Source: an uncultured Agathobacter sp.
GTDB lineage: Bacteria; Bacillota; Clostridia; Lachnospirales; Lachnospiraceae
Length of the DNA stretch: 64,000 bases
Direction of reading: 5' to 3'
NCBI GenBank assembly: GCA_945910395.1
Contig: CAMDYX010000002.1
Coordinates: forward strand, 1 to 64,000
Shown one piece after another: positions 25,098 through 33,439 of this stretch. The stretch's first letter is position 1. Every line of letters begins with the position of its first letter. The notes below the pieces were generated by a model. It had not been told where the DNA came from, did no database searches, and saw only the letters and a program-made list of their open reading frames with translations. A program made the position numbers and the translations under genes.

Positions 25098-26723
25098 CTA
25101 TATCTGCATTTGTCTGCATAATTCTACAGCATCTTTTCTCTTTATTTCTTTCTGCAAAAGAACTTTTTCCTTTAGCTTTTCTTTCCCTGCTTCATCTATC
25201 GTTTTTCTGCTCATGTAACCATTTAAAAGGATTGCTATAAATTCTTCTCCGGTCACTTTTTTCTGTGGCAGAAATTTATGATTGCAGATCATGGACTCAG
25301 GAATCAACCCATTCTGCCAGGCACATTCCACGGTTCCCGCATAGGTCTCATGACCGATTACATCCTCAAACATATCGTTGTACACATTGGTTGGAAAAAA
25401 TTTCATGGTCTGGATTACCATCTCTAAGGCTTCCACCCTTGTCAGGGCATCCTCCGGTCTCTCTAAATCCGCAAACAGATTCTGATCAAAGGGGTTCTTT
25501 TTGTCTGCATATTCCTTTGGAATTACAATTTCCGGAAAAACGGCCGCCGGAATCCACTGCTTGTAAGGCTCTGCTTCCAAAAGCCCTGCCGCTTTCATCT
25601 CTTCATACACATATCCCGCAAACAAATATGCTCCATAATCATTGCTATGCGTAAAATCAGAAGGGAAAAAGAATCTTTTTGCATCCTCTCTTCCATGCCG
25701 GGTTACGAAACTCATACTTAACTGATGTAAATCAAGGAACGGTATATGCTGCTCTGCGGCGATGTCCCTGCAGGCATCTGCATACTCCTCCAGCAAATCG
25801 TTGTACTCTCCGCTTACCAGCCAGGAGTTTCTTGCAAGGGGTGACACGATGACCGGGACTCCCCCTTTTTCCTTAATCTCTGATATATAGGTCAGCATAC
25901 GGGTTTTGTAGCCTTCGTATGCTTTCAGTTCCGCCAGCTTCTGATCATTATGTCCAAATTGAATCAGACAGATATCACCCTTTTGAATCCGATCAATCAG
26001 CACCTGGTAATGTCCTTCTGTCCGAAAGCTTTCTGTGGTAAGACCGGAATGAGCATGATTGGAAACCGCCATCTGCTCCTTCAAATACGCGGAAAGCATC
26101 TGTCCCCATCCGCAATAGCTGTTCCAGGGGTAATAAGGGTATGCGGCACTTTGGTCGGTTACTGTAGAATCGCCTGCAATATACAGGGTGCGTCCCTCCC
26201 AGGGCTCTATACATATGGAAGACACGTGGACACCTTTACCGATTACTGTCACATCAACAGTTTTATCCTCCATTGCCGTCGTGTAGGTTCTTGGAATCAC
26301 AGGGCATACATTTACAAGCCCACTCACTGTTACTGTTTCCCCAGCCTGAAGAGGTTCCCGGTAAATCATTCTTCTTCTACCTAAGCAAACGAATACCTCT
26401 TCCTCCTGGTCTGCACACAAATCTACCGTGACTTTATAATTCCCCTCCGATACCTCCTGCACAAAGGTAAGTGGCATCCCGCCATCCTTCTGCCAATCCA
26501 GAAAGCAGCCCCTTTCATCCTGACAAATTTTTGCTAAAATTTCGTCCTGACACCAATAGGAGGGCTCCATTCCATGGTTCAATTCAACAATTTGAAGTTC
26601 TTTATAGGCATTACGATTTTCTTCTGTCAGAAACCCGTAATTTTGATTTTTCTTTTTTAAGTACAGGTCATCTTTGGATACAAATGTATATCCGCTTCTT
26701 TCTTTATCAAAGGAAAAACGCAT
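25098..26723 (-). CDS. CE12 rhamnogalacturonan acetylesterase with SLH-like C-terminus
   Basis: SGNH hydrolase of 541 residues. Residues 1-165 are a beta-rich domain. The esterase shows block I TLYIAGDSTVTDQSAAYPYY (Ser), block II NHAHSGLTTESFR, block III IQFGHNDQ, and block V PSDFTHSNDYGAYLFAG (Asp and His), matching CE12. The last ~90 residues (TRVEALEMVIQTMKFFPTNV, then FEDV, YAGTVECAWQNGLIP, KKVTGEEFIAILLNGY) resemble one S-layer homology repeat, odd in a protein without signal peptide. The ORF track start 26843 lies inside GH105; ATG 26723 sits one base past the GH105 stop and has GGAG ahead. Confidence 0.87.
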   Translation of the reverse strand: MRFSFDKERSGYTFVSKDDLYLKKKNQNYGFLTEENRNAYKELQIVELNHGMEPSYWCQDEILAKICQDERGCFLDWQKDGGMPLTFVQEVSEGNYKVTVDLCADQEEEVFVCLGRRRMIYREPLQAGETVTVSGLVNVCPVIPRTYTTAMEDKTVDVTVIGKGVHVSSICIEPWEGRTLYIAGDSTVTDQSAAYPYYPWNSYCGWGQMLSAYLKEQMAVSNHAHSGLTTESFRTEGHYQVLIDRIQKGDICLIQFGHNDQKLAELKAYEGYKTRMLTYISEIKEKGGVPVIVSPLARNSWLVSGEYNDLLEEYADACRDIAAEQHIPFLDLHQLSMSFVTRHGREDAKRFFFPSDFTHSNDYGAYLFAGYVYEEMKAAGLLEAEPYKQWIPAAVFPEIVIPKEYADKKNPFDQNLFADLERPEDALTRVEALEMVIQTMKFFPTNVYNDMFEDVIGHETYAGTVECAWQNGLIPESMICNHKFLPQKKVTGEEFIAILLNGYMSRKTIDEAGKEKLKEKVLLQKEIKRKDAVELCRQMQI

Positions 26724-26724
26724 C

Positions 26725-27780
26725 TTATAACGCTCCGTCACTGCGGGTATTGGCATAATCAAGGGCTCCCGCAAATAACGCAAGGGCCATTCCTTGTCCC
26801 CATCCCTGAATCCATTTCTTGGAAATATTGCGGTATCCGTCACGATCCTTCATAACTGCCGTTCCTCCGGAAACATTCATAACCCTTCCGTCCGGGGCAA
26901 CATTGTCAAGTACGCCTTGGATTGCCTTGTTAATATATTCAATATGAAGTGGATTTCCCTTATCGATCATTGCTGCTGCAATACCTGCGGAAGCTGAAAT
27001 TTCTTCATAGCTTTCCTCATCATCCAGAATCGTTCTCCATAATCCATTCTCTGTCTGAACAGTCTTAAGAGAACCCAAAAGCTCATTTAGGGATCCTACA
27101 ATCTCTAAGAACTGCGGATACAGATATGCTTCCGGAAGGATTTTCCCCACCTGTGACATGGTATAGGCTGCCCAGCAGTTTGCGCGTCCCCAGTAAAATC
27201 CTGACATGTGGTCCTTATGGATATTATCATATCCGTGATACCAGAATCCGGTATCCTCATTCTGCAGGTACTGGATATGCCAATAATACTGATTTAATGC
27301 ATCGTCAATGATTTCTGCATCCTTTAACATGACACCAACCCGGAGCAAAAACAGGGCTGCCATAAACAGGGTGTCACACCAGCACTGCTCCGGAAAATCA
27401 TTGTTTGCGGATACCGTATGCTGCAAAACATGGTCTCCAAAGCGGAGTGCATCCTTCCTAAGATACTCCACCTTGCTCATAATAATATCCATGTAGGTCT
27501 GGTCCTTTGTGGCATTATATAATGTAATCAGGCAGTGACCCATAGCACAGGTATTTACTGTCCATACAGAAGGAAGCCCGATTTCATGGATATACTTATC
27601 CACACGCTCCTTCATGACGTTTAGGTATTTCTCATTTCCGGTAACCTCATAGGCTTTACTGATTCCATAGTAGGCTACTCCGCACGGCCAATCCCATGTG
27701 AGATCCATTTTCATGGTACGCTCTACAATTTTATCAATCACTTCCTCTACCTGCTTTTGATTAAATGAAAGTTCTGCCAT
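26725..27780 (-). CDS. GH105 unsaturated rhamnogalacturonyl hydrolase (first copy)
   Basis: Protein of 351 residues, the usual GH105 length. It matches the YteR/YesR family: WDWPCGVAYYGISKAYEVTG near residue 25, FPEQCWCDTLFMAALFLLRV near residue 130 (catalytic Asp), GFWYHGYDN, and FYWGRANCWAAYTMSQVG. It releases the unsaturated galacturonate from lyase-cut RG-I oligosaccharides. ATG 27780 with GAGGAG ahead is preferred over the ORF-track start 27837. It follows the sugar-binding protein gene, separated by a leaky-looking hairpin. Confidence 0.92.
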   Translation of the reverse strand: MAELSFNQKQVEEVIDKIVERTMKMDLTWDWPCGVAYYGISKAYEVTGNEKYLNVMKERVDKYIHEIGLPSVWTVNTCAMGHCLITLYNATKDQTYMDIIMSKVEYLRKDALRFGDHVLQHTVSANNDFPEQCWCDTLFMAALFLLRVGVMLKDAEIIDDALNQYYWHIQYLQNEDTGFWYHGYDNIHKDHMSGFYWGRANCWAAYTMSQVGKILPEAYLYPQFLEIVGSLNELLGSLKTVQTENGLWRTILDDEESYEEISASAGIAAAMIDKGNPLHIEYINKAIQGVLDNVAPDGRVMNVSGGTAVMKDRDGYRNISKKWIQGWGQGMALALFAGALDYANTRSDGAL

Positions 27781-27894
27781 ATCTTTTTCTCCTCTTTGTT
27801 TTTTGGCTTTTTCGTATTTTGCAACACTTTTCTTCAAACTCTCATAGCAAAGTTCTTAGGAGAGCTCCAAGAAAAATATTGCCTTTTTTAAATA

Positions 27895-27922
27895 CAGCCC
27901 TCCAGCCAAAGCCGGAGGGCTG
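27895..27922 (-). terminator. Hairpin between binding-protein and GH105 genes
   Basis: CAGCCCTCC and GGAGGGCTG make a 9-bp GC-rich stem with a loop that can pair further (GGC/GCC). On the minus strand it is followed by TATTTAAAAAAGG rather than a run of T. It is placed 27 bp behind the binding-protein stop codon. It probably acts as a partial terminator or 3' stabiliser, raising binding-protein mRNA over the enzyme genes downstream. Confidence 0.65.
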
Positions 27923-27948
27923 CAAATAAATTTTACCTATTTAAGTAA

Positions 27949-29646
27949 TTACTGTGGAAGCTTAGAGGTATATCCGTTGTTGTATGCCTCTCCTCTTTCA
28001 TCGATAATTGCCTGGTAACCAGCATCTAAGTATTCCTGGCTGTACTGATCGTAAAGAGCATCAAACTCATCTGCAGAGCAGGTGGTAAGCTTTGTTCTGT
28101 ACTCTGTGTACTTGTCAAGAAGTACCTGCTGATATTCTGACTGAGCAGAGATTACAACTGCGAAGTTACAGTCAGAGTTTACATAACCGGAATCAGCCAT
28201 AGCAACCATTCCATTGTAGTTTTCAAGCAACTGTGTATAGAAATCATCGCTATCCGGATAGTTAACCGGTGCATTTAACTTAACATCATCTTCAATGTTT
28301 CCAAGAGTCTTAGACTCAACTACGATACAGAAGTAATCCTTGTTGTTGTTTGCCATAGCGTACTCTGTTCCGGTAAGATCCCTCATTACAGGAAGTCCGT
28401 CTACGTAATCGAAGGTTTCTCCTTCAAATCCATACTGGAATGTGAAGAGATTTTCTGGCTGCATTAACCACTCCATGTACATCATACCGGCTTTAACCTG
28501 ATCTTCTGTAGCAGTAGCGGAGAAGGATACCATCATACCAAAGCTGTTGTTTGGTCTGTATGAGTTAGAAACGCCCTCGTCATCAACTACAAGACCTGGG
28601 CAAACAGCGATTGCAAGCTTTCCATCTGGGTTCTGCTCATAGAAGGAGTCAAGAACTGCGATAGAAGGTGCAATGTATGCTCTGTACTCGAAGCACTTTC
28701 CAGCGATGAAATCTGCCTCATTATCGGTAGCTTCTCTTGTATAGAACTCTGGATTTAAGTATCCTTCGTTGAATAACTGATTCTGTCTCTTAACTAACTT
28801 CTTGTTTGCCTCAGTAGAAAGAGCCGGGATAGCATAGTCACCGGTAGTAGCCCACTCATACTCATCCTGTGGGTAGGTTCTGAAGCCGTAGTTCTGGTCA
28901 ACACCAGCGCCTGTAACCTTAGATCCGCCTGCCGGATAATCGCAAAGTCCAGCGTCCTTGATTGCCTTATAAACTTCAAGAGTCTCAGCAAATGTTGTAG
29001 GATAGCTTAATCCAAGCTCCTCTAACCAGTCTGCACGGTAGAAGGTTGCATAATTGTATGTATTGTTCCAGTACGGTCTCTCAGCAAGAGCGAAATAGGT
29101 TACTCCGTTAAGAGAGGTGTTCTGAAGATTTCCCTGATCTACGATCATCTGATAGTAGGTAGGTGCAATCTGAGCAAGCTGGTCTAAATCAAGCTCCTGA
29201 AGATATCCTTCATCAGCCCACTGTGCCTGCTTCGGGAAGTCATACTCCATAAGAATTGTTGGAAGTGTTCCTGAGTTTGCAAGGTTTGCATATGCATTCA
29301 GAACATCTCCACGTGGGATTGCTACATACTCAACATTAATGTTGTAAGCATCACCGAAGTTTTCCTGAATCCAGTTTGTCCAGTAGTTAGAGGTTACGTC
29401 AACCTCTCCACCTCTGTCATATACAGGAACCTGTAATGTTACAGTCTCCTCGAATGGTGTCCAGGAAGCCATTCCTGCTTCTTCCTGAACCTCAACCTGC
29501 TCAACCTCTGCAATCGGAGCTGACTCTGTGGCCTTCTCGGTTGGCTCAGAAGCTGTCTCGCTGTTTCCACAGCCTGCTAACATGGTAACTGCCATAGCAC
29601 CAACTAAGGATGCTGACAATACCTTCTGAAGAGTATTCTTCTTCAT
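27949..29646 (-). CDS. Extracellular solute-binding lipoprotein of sugar ABC importer
   Basis: Protein of 565 residues, a large binding protein of the LipO/LplA type (CUT1 family). Signal peptide MKKNTLQKVLSASLVGAMAV with lipobox LAGC, lipid Cys at residue 26, then an acidic Ser/Glu-rich linker. It captures oligosaccharides outside the membrane for the two permeases encoded upstream. Consensus SD AAAGGAGG. It is the only protein of this operon with an export signal, so it defines what the cytoplasmic RG-I enzymes receive. The codon use is rich in C/T-ending codons, as in highly expressed genes. Confidence 0.92.
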   Translation of the reverse strand: MKKNTLQKVLSASLVGAMAVTMLAGCGNSETASEPTEKATESAPIAEVEQVEVQEEAGMASWTPFEETVTLQVPVYDRGGEVDVTSNYWTNWIQENFGDAYNINVEYVAIPRGDVLNAYANLANSGTLPTILMEYDFPKQAQWADEGYLQELDLDQLAQIAPTYYQMIVDQGNLQNTSLNGVTYFALAERPYWNNTYNYATFYRADWLEELGLSYPTTFAETLEVYKAIKDAGLCDYPAGGSKVTGAGVDQNYGFRTYPQDEYEWATTGDYAIPALSTEANKKLVKRQNQLFNEGYLNPEFYTREATDNEADFIAGKCFEYRAYIAPSIAVLDSFYEQNPDGKLAIAVCPGLVVDDEGVSNSYRPNNSFGMMVSFSATATEDQVKAGMMYMEWLMQPENLFTFQYGFEGETFDYVDGLPVMRDLTGTEYAMANNNKDYFCIVVESKTLGNIEDDVKLNAPVNYPDSDDFYTQLLENYNGMVAMADSGYVNSDCNFAVVISAQSEYQQVLLDKYTEYRTKLTTCSADEFDALYDQYSQEYLDAGYQAIIDERGEAYNNGYTSKLPQ

Positions 29647-29739
29647 AAATTTTTCCTCCTTTAGCTTTACGCTTAAAATAGATTATATAGTTATGCCCGC
29701 CCCATGCGGGAATACTATCAAGATTAATAAGCTTTCCGA

Positions 29740-30660
29740 TTAGCCCTTTACAGCGCCAACCATGGTTCCTTTTACAAAATACTTCTGAACGAAAGGATAA
29801 ATAACAATAATCGGAATCGTTACAAACATAATGGATGCTGCCTGAAGCACTTCAGGAGTAGAGGTAACGTTGGTTGCCTCGGTGAGAGCCGTCTGTGCAG
29901 CTTCCTGGGCATTTAAGATCATCTCATACAGTTTGTACTGTGCCATCTTTAATTTGTTCGAATTAATGTAGTACATATTATCAGAATATGCATTCCAACG
30001 ACCAACCGCATAGAACAAGGACAAGGTTGCAAGAATTGGTTTCGAAAGTGGAAGCACAATCTTTCCAAGAATCTGGAAATTGGATGCTCCGTCTAAGAAT
30101 GCAGATTCCTCCAGTTCATCCGGAATATTACTCATGAAGTTGTTCTTCATAATAAGCATATTGTACGGAGAATAAATCAGCGGCAAAATAAGTACCCACC
30201 AGTTGTCAATCAGGTGCAGGTTAAAATATAAAAGGTAGGTTGGTAAAAGTCCTGCCGAGAAATACATAGGAACCATCAAAAGGAAGGTCATTACACTTCT
30301 TCCCTTTAATCTCTTTTTGGAAAGCGGATATGCTGCACAGGTACAAACCAGCATACCAAGCAATGTAAATACTGCGGTAATAAAAACGCTGTATTTCATG
30401 GAATATGTAAGGCTTCCGTCTTCAAACAGTGATTTGTATGCATCAAAGGTTACACCCTTCGGCCAGAGGAATACTGCTTTTGCCTGTACAAAGCTGTTTC
30501 CGGAAATGGACTTTACAAGCACATGCCAGAAAGGAATGATACAGGTCAGACAAAGGAGCGTAATCACAACGATAATAACAATATCGCTGATATGGACCTT
30601 CATAATAGCGCCGGAGCCATCATTCATGGTAGCATCGAGTTCTTTCTTTTTCTTTGCCAT
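29740..30660 (-). CDS. Sugar ABC transporter permease, LplC/YtcP type
   Basis: Inner-membrane permease of 306 residues with about six helices. The conserved coupling (EAA) loop is ELEESAFLDGASNFQILGKI and the C-terminus is typical (FVQKYFVKGTMVGAVKG). ATG 30660 with AGGAGGTGG is preferred; the ORF-track start at 30696 is a TTG inside the preceding gene. The two permeases have no ATPase gene nearby, so a shared MsmK-like ATPase elsewhere probably powers them. Confidence 0.92.
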   Translation of the reverse strand: MAKKKKELDATMNDGSGAIMKVHISDIVIIVVITLLCLTCIIPFWHVLVKSISGNSFVQAKAVFLWPKGVTFDAYKSLFEDGSLTYSMKYSVFITAVFTLLGMLVCTCAAYPLSKKRLKGRSVMTFLLMVPMYFSAGLLPTYLLYFNLHLIDNWWVLILPLIYSPYNMLIMKNNFMSNIPDELEESAFLDGASNFQILGKIVLPLSKPILATLSLFYAVGRWNAYSDNMYYINSNKLKMAQYKLYEMILNAQEAAQTALTEATNVTSTPEVLQAASIMFVTIPIIVIYPFVQKYFVKGTMVGAVKG

Positions 30661-30673
30661 TTTCGTCCACCTC

Positions 30674-31627
30674 CTATAGTAATCCGTCTTCGCCAAGAGC
30701 CTTGGCTATCCGGTCAGATATCAATACCAACGCCAGTCCAACCAACGACTGGAAGAAGTTCGCCGCAGTACCAAGTGAATAATGCTGGCTCTTCAAACCG
30801 AACTGGTATATGTACACCGCCAGCTGGTAAGAGAAGTCTTTTACCATCGCATTATCCAATGCTGTCAGACGTTCCAGGTTTGATCCCATAATCTTACCAA
30901 GATTCATAATAAGAAGTGTTACGATTGTACTTCTGATTCCCGGAAGTGTTACGTGGATCATTCTCTGCCATCTGGTTGCTCCGTCGATCATGGCTGCTTC
31001 ATAAAGCTCGCCGCTGATACTTGTGATGGCTGCAAGGTAGAGGATTGTTCCCCATCCCATTGTCTGCCATACATTAATCAATAAATAGGTGACAGCCCAA
31101 TGCCATTTTTCCGTCAGGAATGGGATTCCCTGTTCAATCACGCCCCACTTCATCAGTGTCATGTTAACAAGTCCTGTAGAAGGGCGGAACATTGCATATG
31201 CAATAGAACCGATTACTGCCCACGAAAGGAAGTGAGGAAGATAAAGAACGGTCTGCGTCACTTTCTTAAAGGTCTTAAAGCGAAGCTCGTTTAACATCAA
31301 AGCCAGAATAATCGGCATTGGAAATCCAAGTAATAAATCCAACAAGTTAAATACAATAGAGCTCTTTAATGCTCTCATGAAATCCGCACTGGTAAATAAT
31401 GTAACGAAATTCTGCATGCCTACCCAGTCGCTTCCGTCATATCCTTTCATTACTTTATAATTCATGAAAATCATTCGAAGTCCCGGATAAGCGGCATAGT
31501 TAAAAATGAAAACCATTGCCAGAGGGAAAAGCAGCATCAGATATAATTGCCAGTCTCTCCTCATTGCACTTTTCCAGGAAGTTGTTGTTTTTACCCCAGG
31601 TCTAATATTTGCTTTTTTTGCTTTCAT
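30674..31627 (-). CDS. Sugar ABC transporter permease, LplB type
   Basis: Permease of 317 residues, first gene of the RG-I operon. Helices include LYLMLLFPLAMVFIFNYAAY. The coupling loop is GELYEAAMIDGATRWQRMIH. It pairs with the LplC-like permease just downstream (13 bp apart) and with the lipoprotein. Transcription starts in the gap to the divergent AraC gene, where a TATAAT box and an activator-like site are visible. Confidence 0.92.
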   Translation of the reverse strand: MKAKKANIRPGVKTTTSWKSAMRRDWQLYLMLLFPLAMVFIFNYAAYPGLRMIFMNYKVMKGYDGSDWVGMQNFVTLFTSADFMRALKSSIVFNLLDLLLGFPMPIILALMLNELRFKTFKKVTQTVLYLPHFLSWAVIGSIAYAMFRPSTGLVNMTLMKWGVIEQGIPFLTEKWHWAVTYLLINVWQTMGWGTILYLAAITSISGELYEAAMIDGATRWQRMIHVTLPGIRSTIVTLLIMNLGKIMGSNLERLTALDNAMVKDFSYQLAVYIYQFGLKSQHYSLGTAANFFQSLVGLALVLISDRIAKALGEDGLL

Positions 31628-31660
31628 AACCCGTCTCCCTTTCTCTCGAAATCTAATTGT

Positions 31661-31722
31661 ATTATACAGCCATTATGCTTCTATCTCTATTTCTTTTCAA
31701 CTTATACTGTGCATTTTTGACC
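31661..31722 (-). promoter_or_regulatory. Promoter and candidate activator site of the RG-I operon
   Basis: On the minus strand an extended -10, TGTATAAT (TATAAT complement at 31661-31666), has no good -35. Upstream, 31708-31722 reads TGTGCATTTTTGACC on plus, centred about 60 bp ahead of the expected transcription start. The motif returns as TGTGCATTTTTGGTCC at 31923-31938 and partly at 31783 (TGTGCATTATTAC). A weak promoter with such a repeat suits activation by the divergent AraC protein. Confidence 0.55.
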
Positions 31723-31922
31723 ACTTATTTTTTGCTTCCATAACCATTTTGTATGATATGTCCTATTATAGCGCCTTTATTTTGTGCATTATTACTATAA
31801 CGTTTTCTCGAAATTTTACGATATTTTTATTTTTCGGGTCATTTTTTGCTCGTTTAGTACTATTTCTCCATTTCGTTTCCTTTTTGGCTACTTTAAACTT
31901 AAAAAAAATGCCAATTTCGCAT

Positions 31923-31938
31923 TGTGCATTTTTGGTCC
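31923..31938. promoter_or_regulatory. Second copy of the TGTGCATTTTTG motif
   Basis: TGTGCATTTTTGGTCC lies 36 bp ahead of the AraC start codon, as a direct repeat of 31708-31722. It may be the regulator's own control site. Found by eye; no experimental support. Confidence 0.5.
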
Positions 31939-31973
31939 GTTTTTTGATTCTTATATTATAGAGGTGTCGATTC

Positions 31974-32921
31974 ATGGCAAAGCACAAAAAAGCAATCATT
32001 GAATACCGCAATTACAACCTGCCTACCTTTTTCCCGGTTCTTCTGTTATCCGGAGAGGAATGGCGGATCTCCGATGTTCCATCCGGAAGACTTCACTTTC
32101 ATAATTGTATGGAAATCGGAATCTGCGAAAGCGACAGCGGCACAATGGAATTTATGTCCTCCACCGATCATTTTTCCGAGGGAGACATCACCATCGTTGG
32201 AAGCGACATTTCCCACACAACCTATTCTTCTCCCGGAACCGCAAGCAAATGGTCCTATCTGTTCATTGACTTTGAGGAGCTTCTGGCACCGTATTTCCCA
32301 ATGAGCCTGTTTACCGATCAGGATTCTTTGCACCACTTTATCCACAACTACTATGCAATTCTTCCCCGGGGCAATCATCCTGACCTTTACCAGCTTGTCC
32401 TTCAGATTATTCATGAATTAAAGCAGAAGGACAATAATTACCAGTTTTTGGTAAGGGGATTAATTCTGTCCCTTCTAATTAAACTGTTAAATCTTTCCGA
32501 AGCTGCGGCAAACAAGAAGATCTCTTCCATTGAGGGGTCCGGCAATTCATTAGTTATAGCGCCTGCGTTGGATTATATCCGCATCAACTACGCCCAGGAT
32601 TTTCCCATGGATGACCTTGCAGCCCTATGCGACATGAGTCCCACCCATTTCCGTAGAACCTTTACCAATATTATGGGGGAAGGGCCTCTTTCCTATTTGA
32701 CACATGTCCGGATTTCAAAGGCTTCCGTTCTTCTTCGTACAACGGAGATGCCCGTGCTCGATATATCAGAAGAGGTGGGTTTCCACTCTGTCTCAAGCTT
32801 CAACCGTCATTTTGCGGAAATCATGGGAATTCCGCCACTGAAATGGAGAAAGCAGATGTCCTATATCCATGATCAGTCCGTATTAAAATACACCGGATGG
32901 CTCGTGCCACCAAAAGCATAA
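31974..32921 (+). CDS. AraC family transcriptional regulator of the RG-I operon
   Basis: Regulator of 315 residues: N-terminal cupin sensor (LHFHNCMEIGICESDSGTME; GDITIVGSDISHTTYS) and C-terminal AraC HTH pair (FPMDDLAALCDMSPTHFRRT; VLDISEEVGFHSVSSFNRHF). ATG 31974 has GAGGTG ahead. Divergent from the ABC permease-RG-I operon, so it probably senses an imported oligosaccharide or monomer and activates it. A strong terminator follows at 32941. Confidence 0.92.
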   Translation: MAKHKKAIIEYRNYNLPTFFPVLLLSGEEWRISDVPSGRLHFHNCMEIGICESDSGTMEFMSSTDHFSEGDITIVGSDISHTTYSSPGTASKWSYLFIDFEELLAPYFPMSLFTDQDSLHHFIHNYYAILPRGNHPDLYQLVLQIIHELKQKDNNYQFLVRGLILSLLIKLLNLSEAAANKKISSIEGSGNSLVIAPALDYIRINYAQDFPMDDLAALCDMSPTHFRRTFTNIMGEGPLSYLTHVRISKASVLLRTTEMPVLDISEEVGFHSVSSFNRHFAEIMGIPPLKWRKQMSYIHDQSVLKYTGWLVPPKA

Positions 32922-32940
32922 GTTTCATATTCTTTTTTCC

Positions 32941-32967
32941 GGGGAGCTTTAAGCTCCCCTCTTTTTT
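32941..32967 (+). terminator. Rho-independent terminator after the AraC gene
   Basis: GGGGAGCTT and AAGCTCCCC form a perfect stem with a very short loop, followed by TCTTTTTTG. It ends the AraC transcript and separates it from the PadR gene. Confidence 0.9.
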
Positions 32968-33041
32968 GTTTTCTCTCAGGCATTCTCCGGTTTCCGGTCA
33001 GTAATATTCTCTTCTTGTCCCGCTTCTTTTACTGATTTCTC

Positions 33042-33095
33042 TTGACATTTATATCGCACCACGATATAGTTTAACTATCGAAGTACGATATATCG
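33042..33095 (+). promoter_or_regulatory. PadR promoter with tandem dyad operators
   Basis: TTGACA (33042-33047), a 17-bp spacer and TATAGT (33065-33070) make a near-consensus promoter. Two dyads of the same form overlap it: ATATCG-N5-CGATAT at 33051-33067 and CTATCG-N5-CGATAT at 33075-33091. They are 24 bp apart, and CGATATATCG is itself palindromic. This is a clear autorepression site for the PadR protein. Confidence 0.82.
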
Positions 33096-33121
33096 TAGTA
33101 ATATGTAAAGGAGTAGATTCT

Positions 33122-33439
33122 ATGGATGCTCATATAAAGAAGGTTTACGTTCCTATGACAGAAACAGGATTTTATATTCTTCTATGTCTTCAGGAAGAAA
33201 ACCATGGCTATGGAATTGTTCAAAAAGTAAAGGAAATGACAAATGGAGATATTGTACTTGCACCGGGAACCATGTACGGTAGCTTGTCAAAAATGGAAAA
33301 GGACGGACTCATTCGTTTTATCAGAGAAGAGGAAAAACGAAAGCTCTACATCATCACTTCTTTGGGAAAAGAAGTGTTAGACATTGAAAAGAGAAGAATC
33401 GAACGATTGTATCGGAATATGAAGGAGATGAGATCATGA
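33122..33439 (+). CDS. PadR family transcriptional regulator
   Basis: Winged-helix repressor of 105 residues, the short PadR form. Typical motifs are TETGFYILLCLQEENHGYGI, the GTMYGSLSKMEKDGLI wing region, and a C-terminal dimerisation helix (KRRIERLYRNMKEM). SD AAAGGAG precedes ATG 33122. It overlaps the DUF2812 gene by 4 bp (ATGA), a common pairing. The strong promoter with two dyads just ahead indicates self-control. Confidence 0.92.
   Translation: MDAHIKKVYVPMTETGFYILLCLQEENHGYGIVQKVKEMTNGDIVLAPGTMYGSLSKMEKDGLIRFIREEEKRKLYIITSLGKEVLDIEKRRIERLYRNMKEMRS

Noticed and set aside
26723-26843. Long N-terminal extensions given in the ORF track (CE12, GH112, GH43, KduI, UxaB, GH105, VOC and others)
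   Set aside because: They overlap upstream genes or lack SD sites, while internal ATG codons with good SD sites sit right behind the previous stop codons.
27836-27872. Possible ninth family A relic (CATAGCAAAGTTCTTAGGAG)
   Set aside because: Only about 15 bases resemble the arm of copy 6; too weak to separate from chance.
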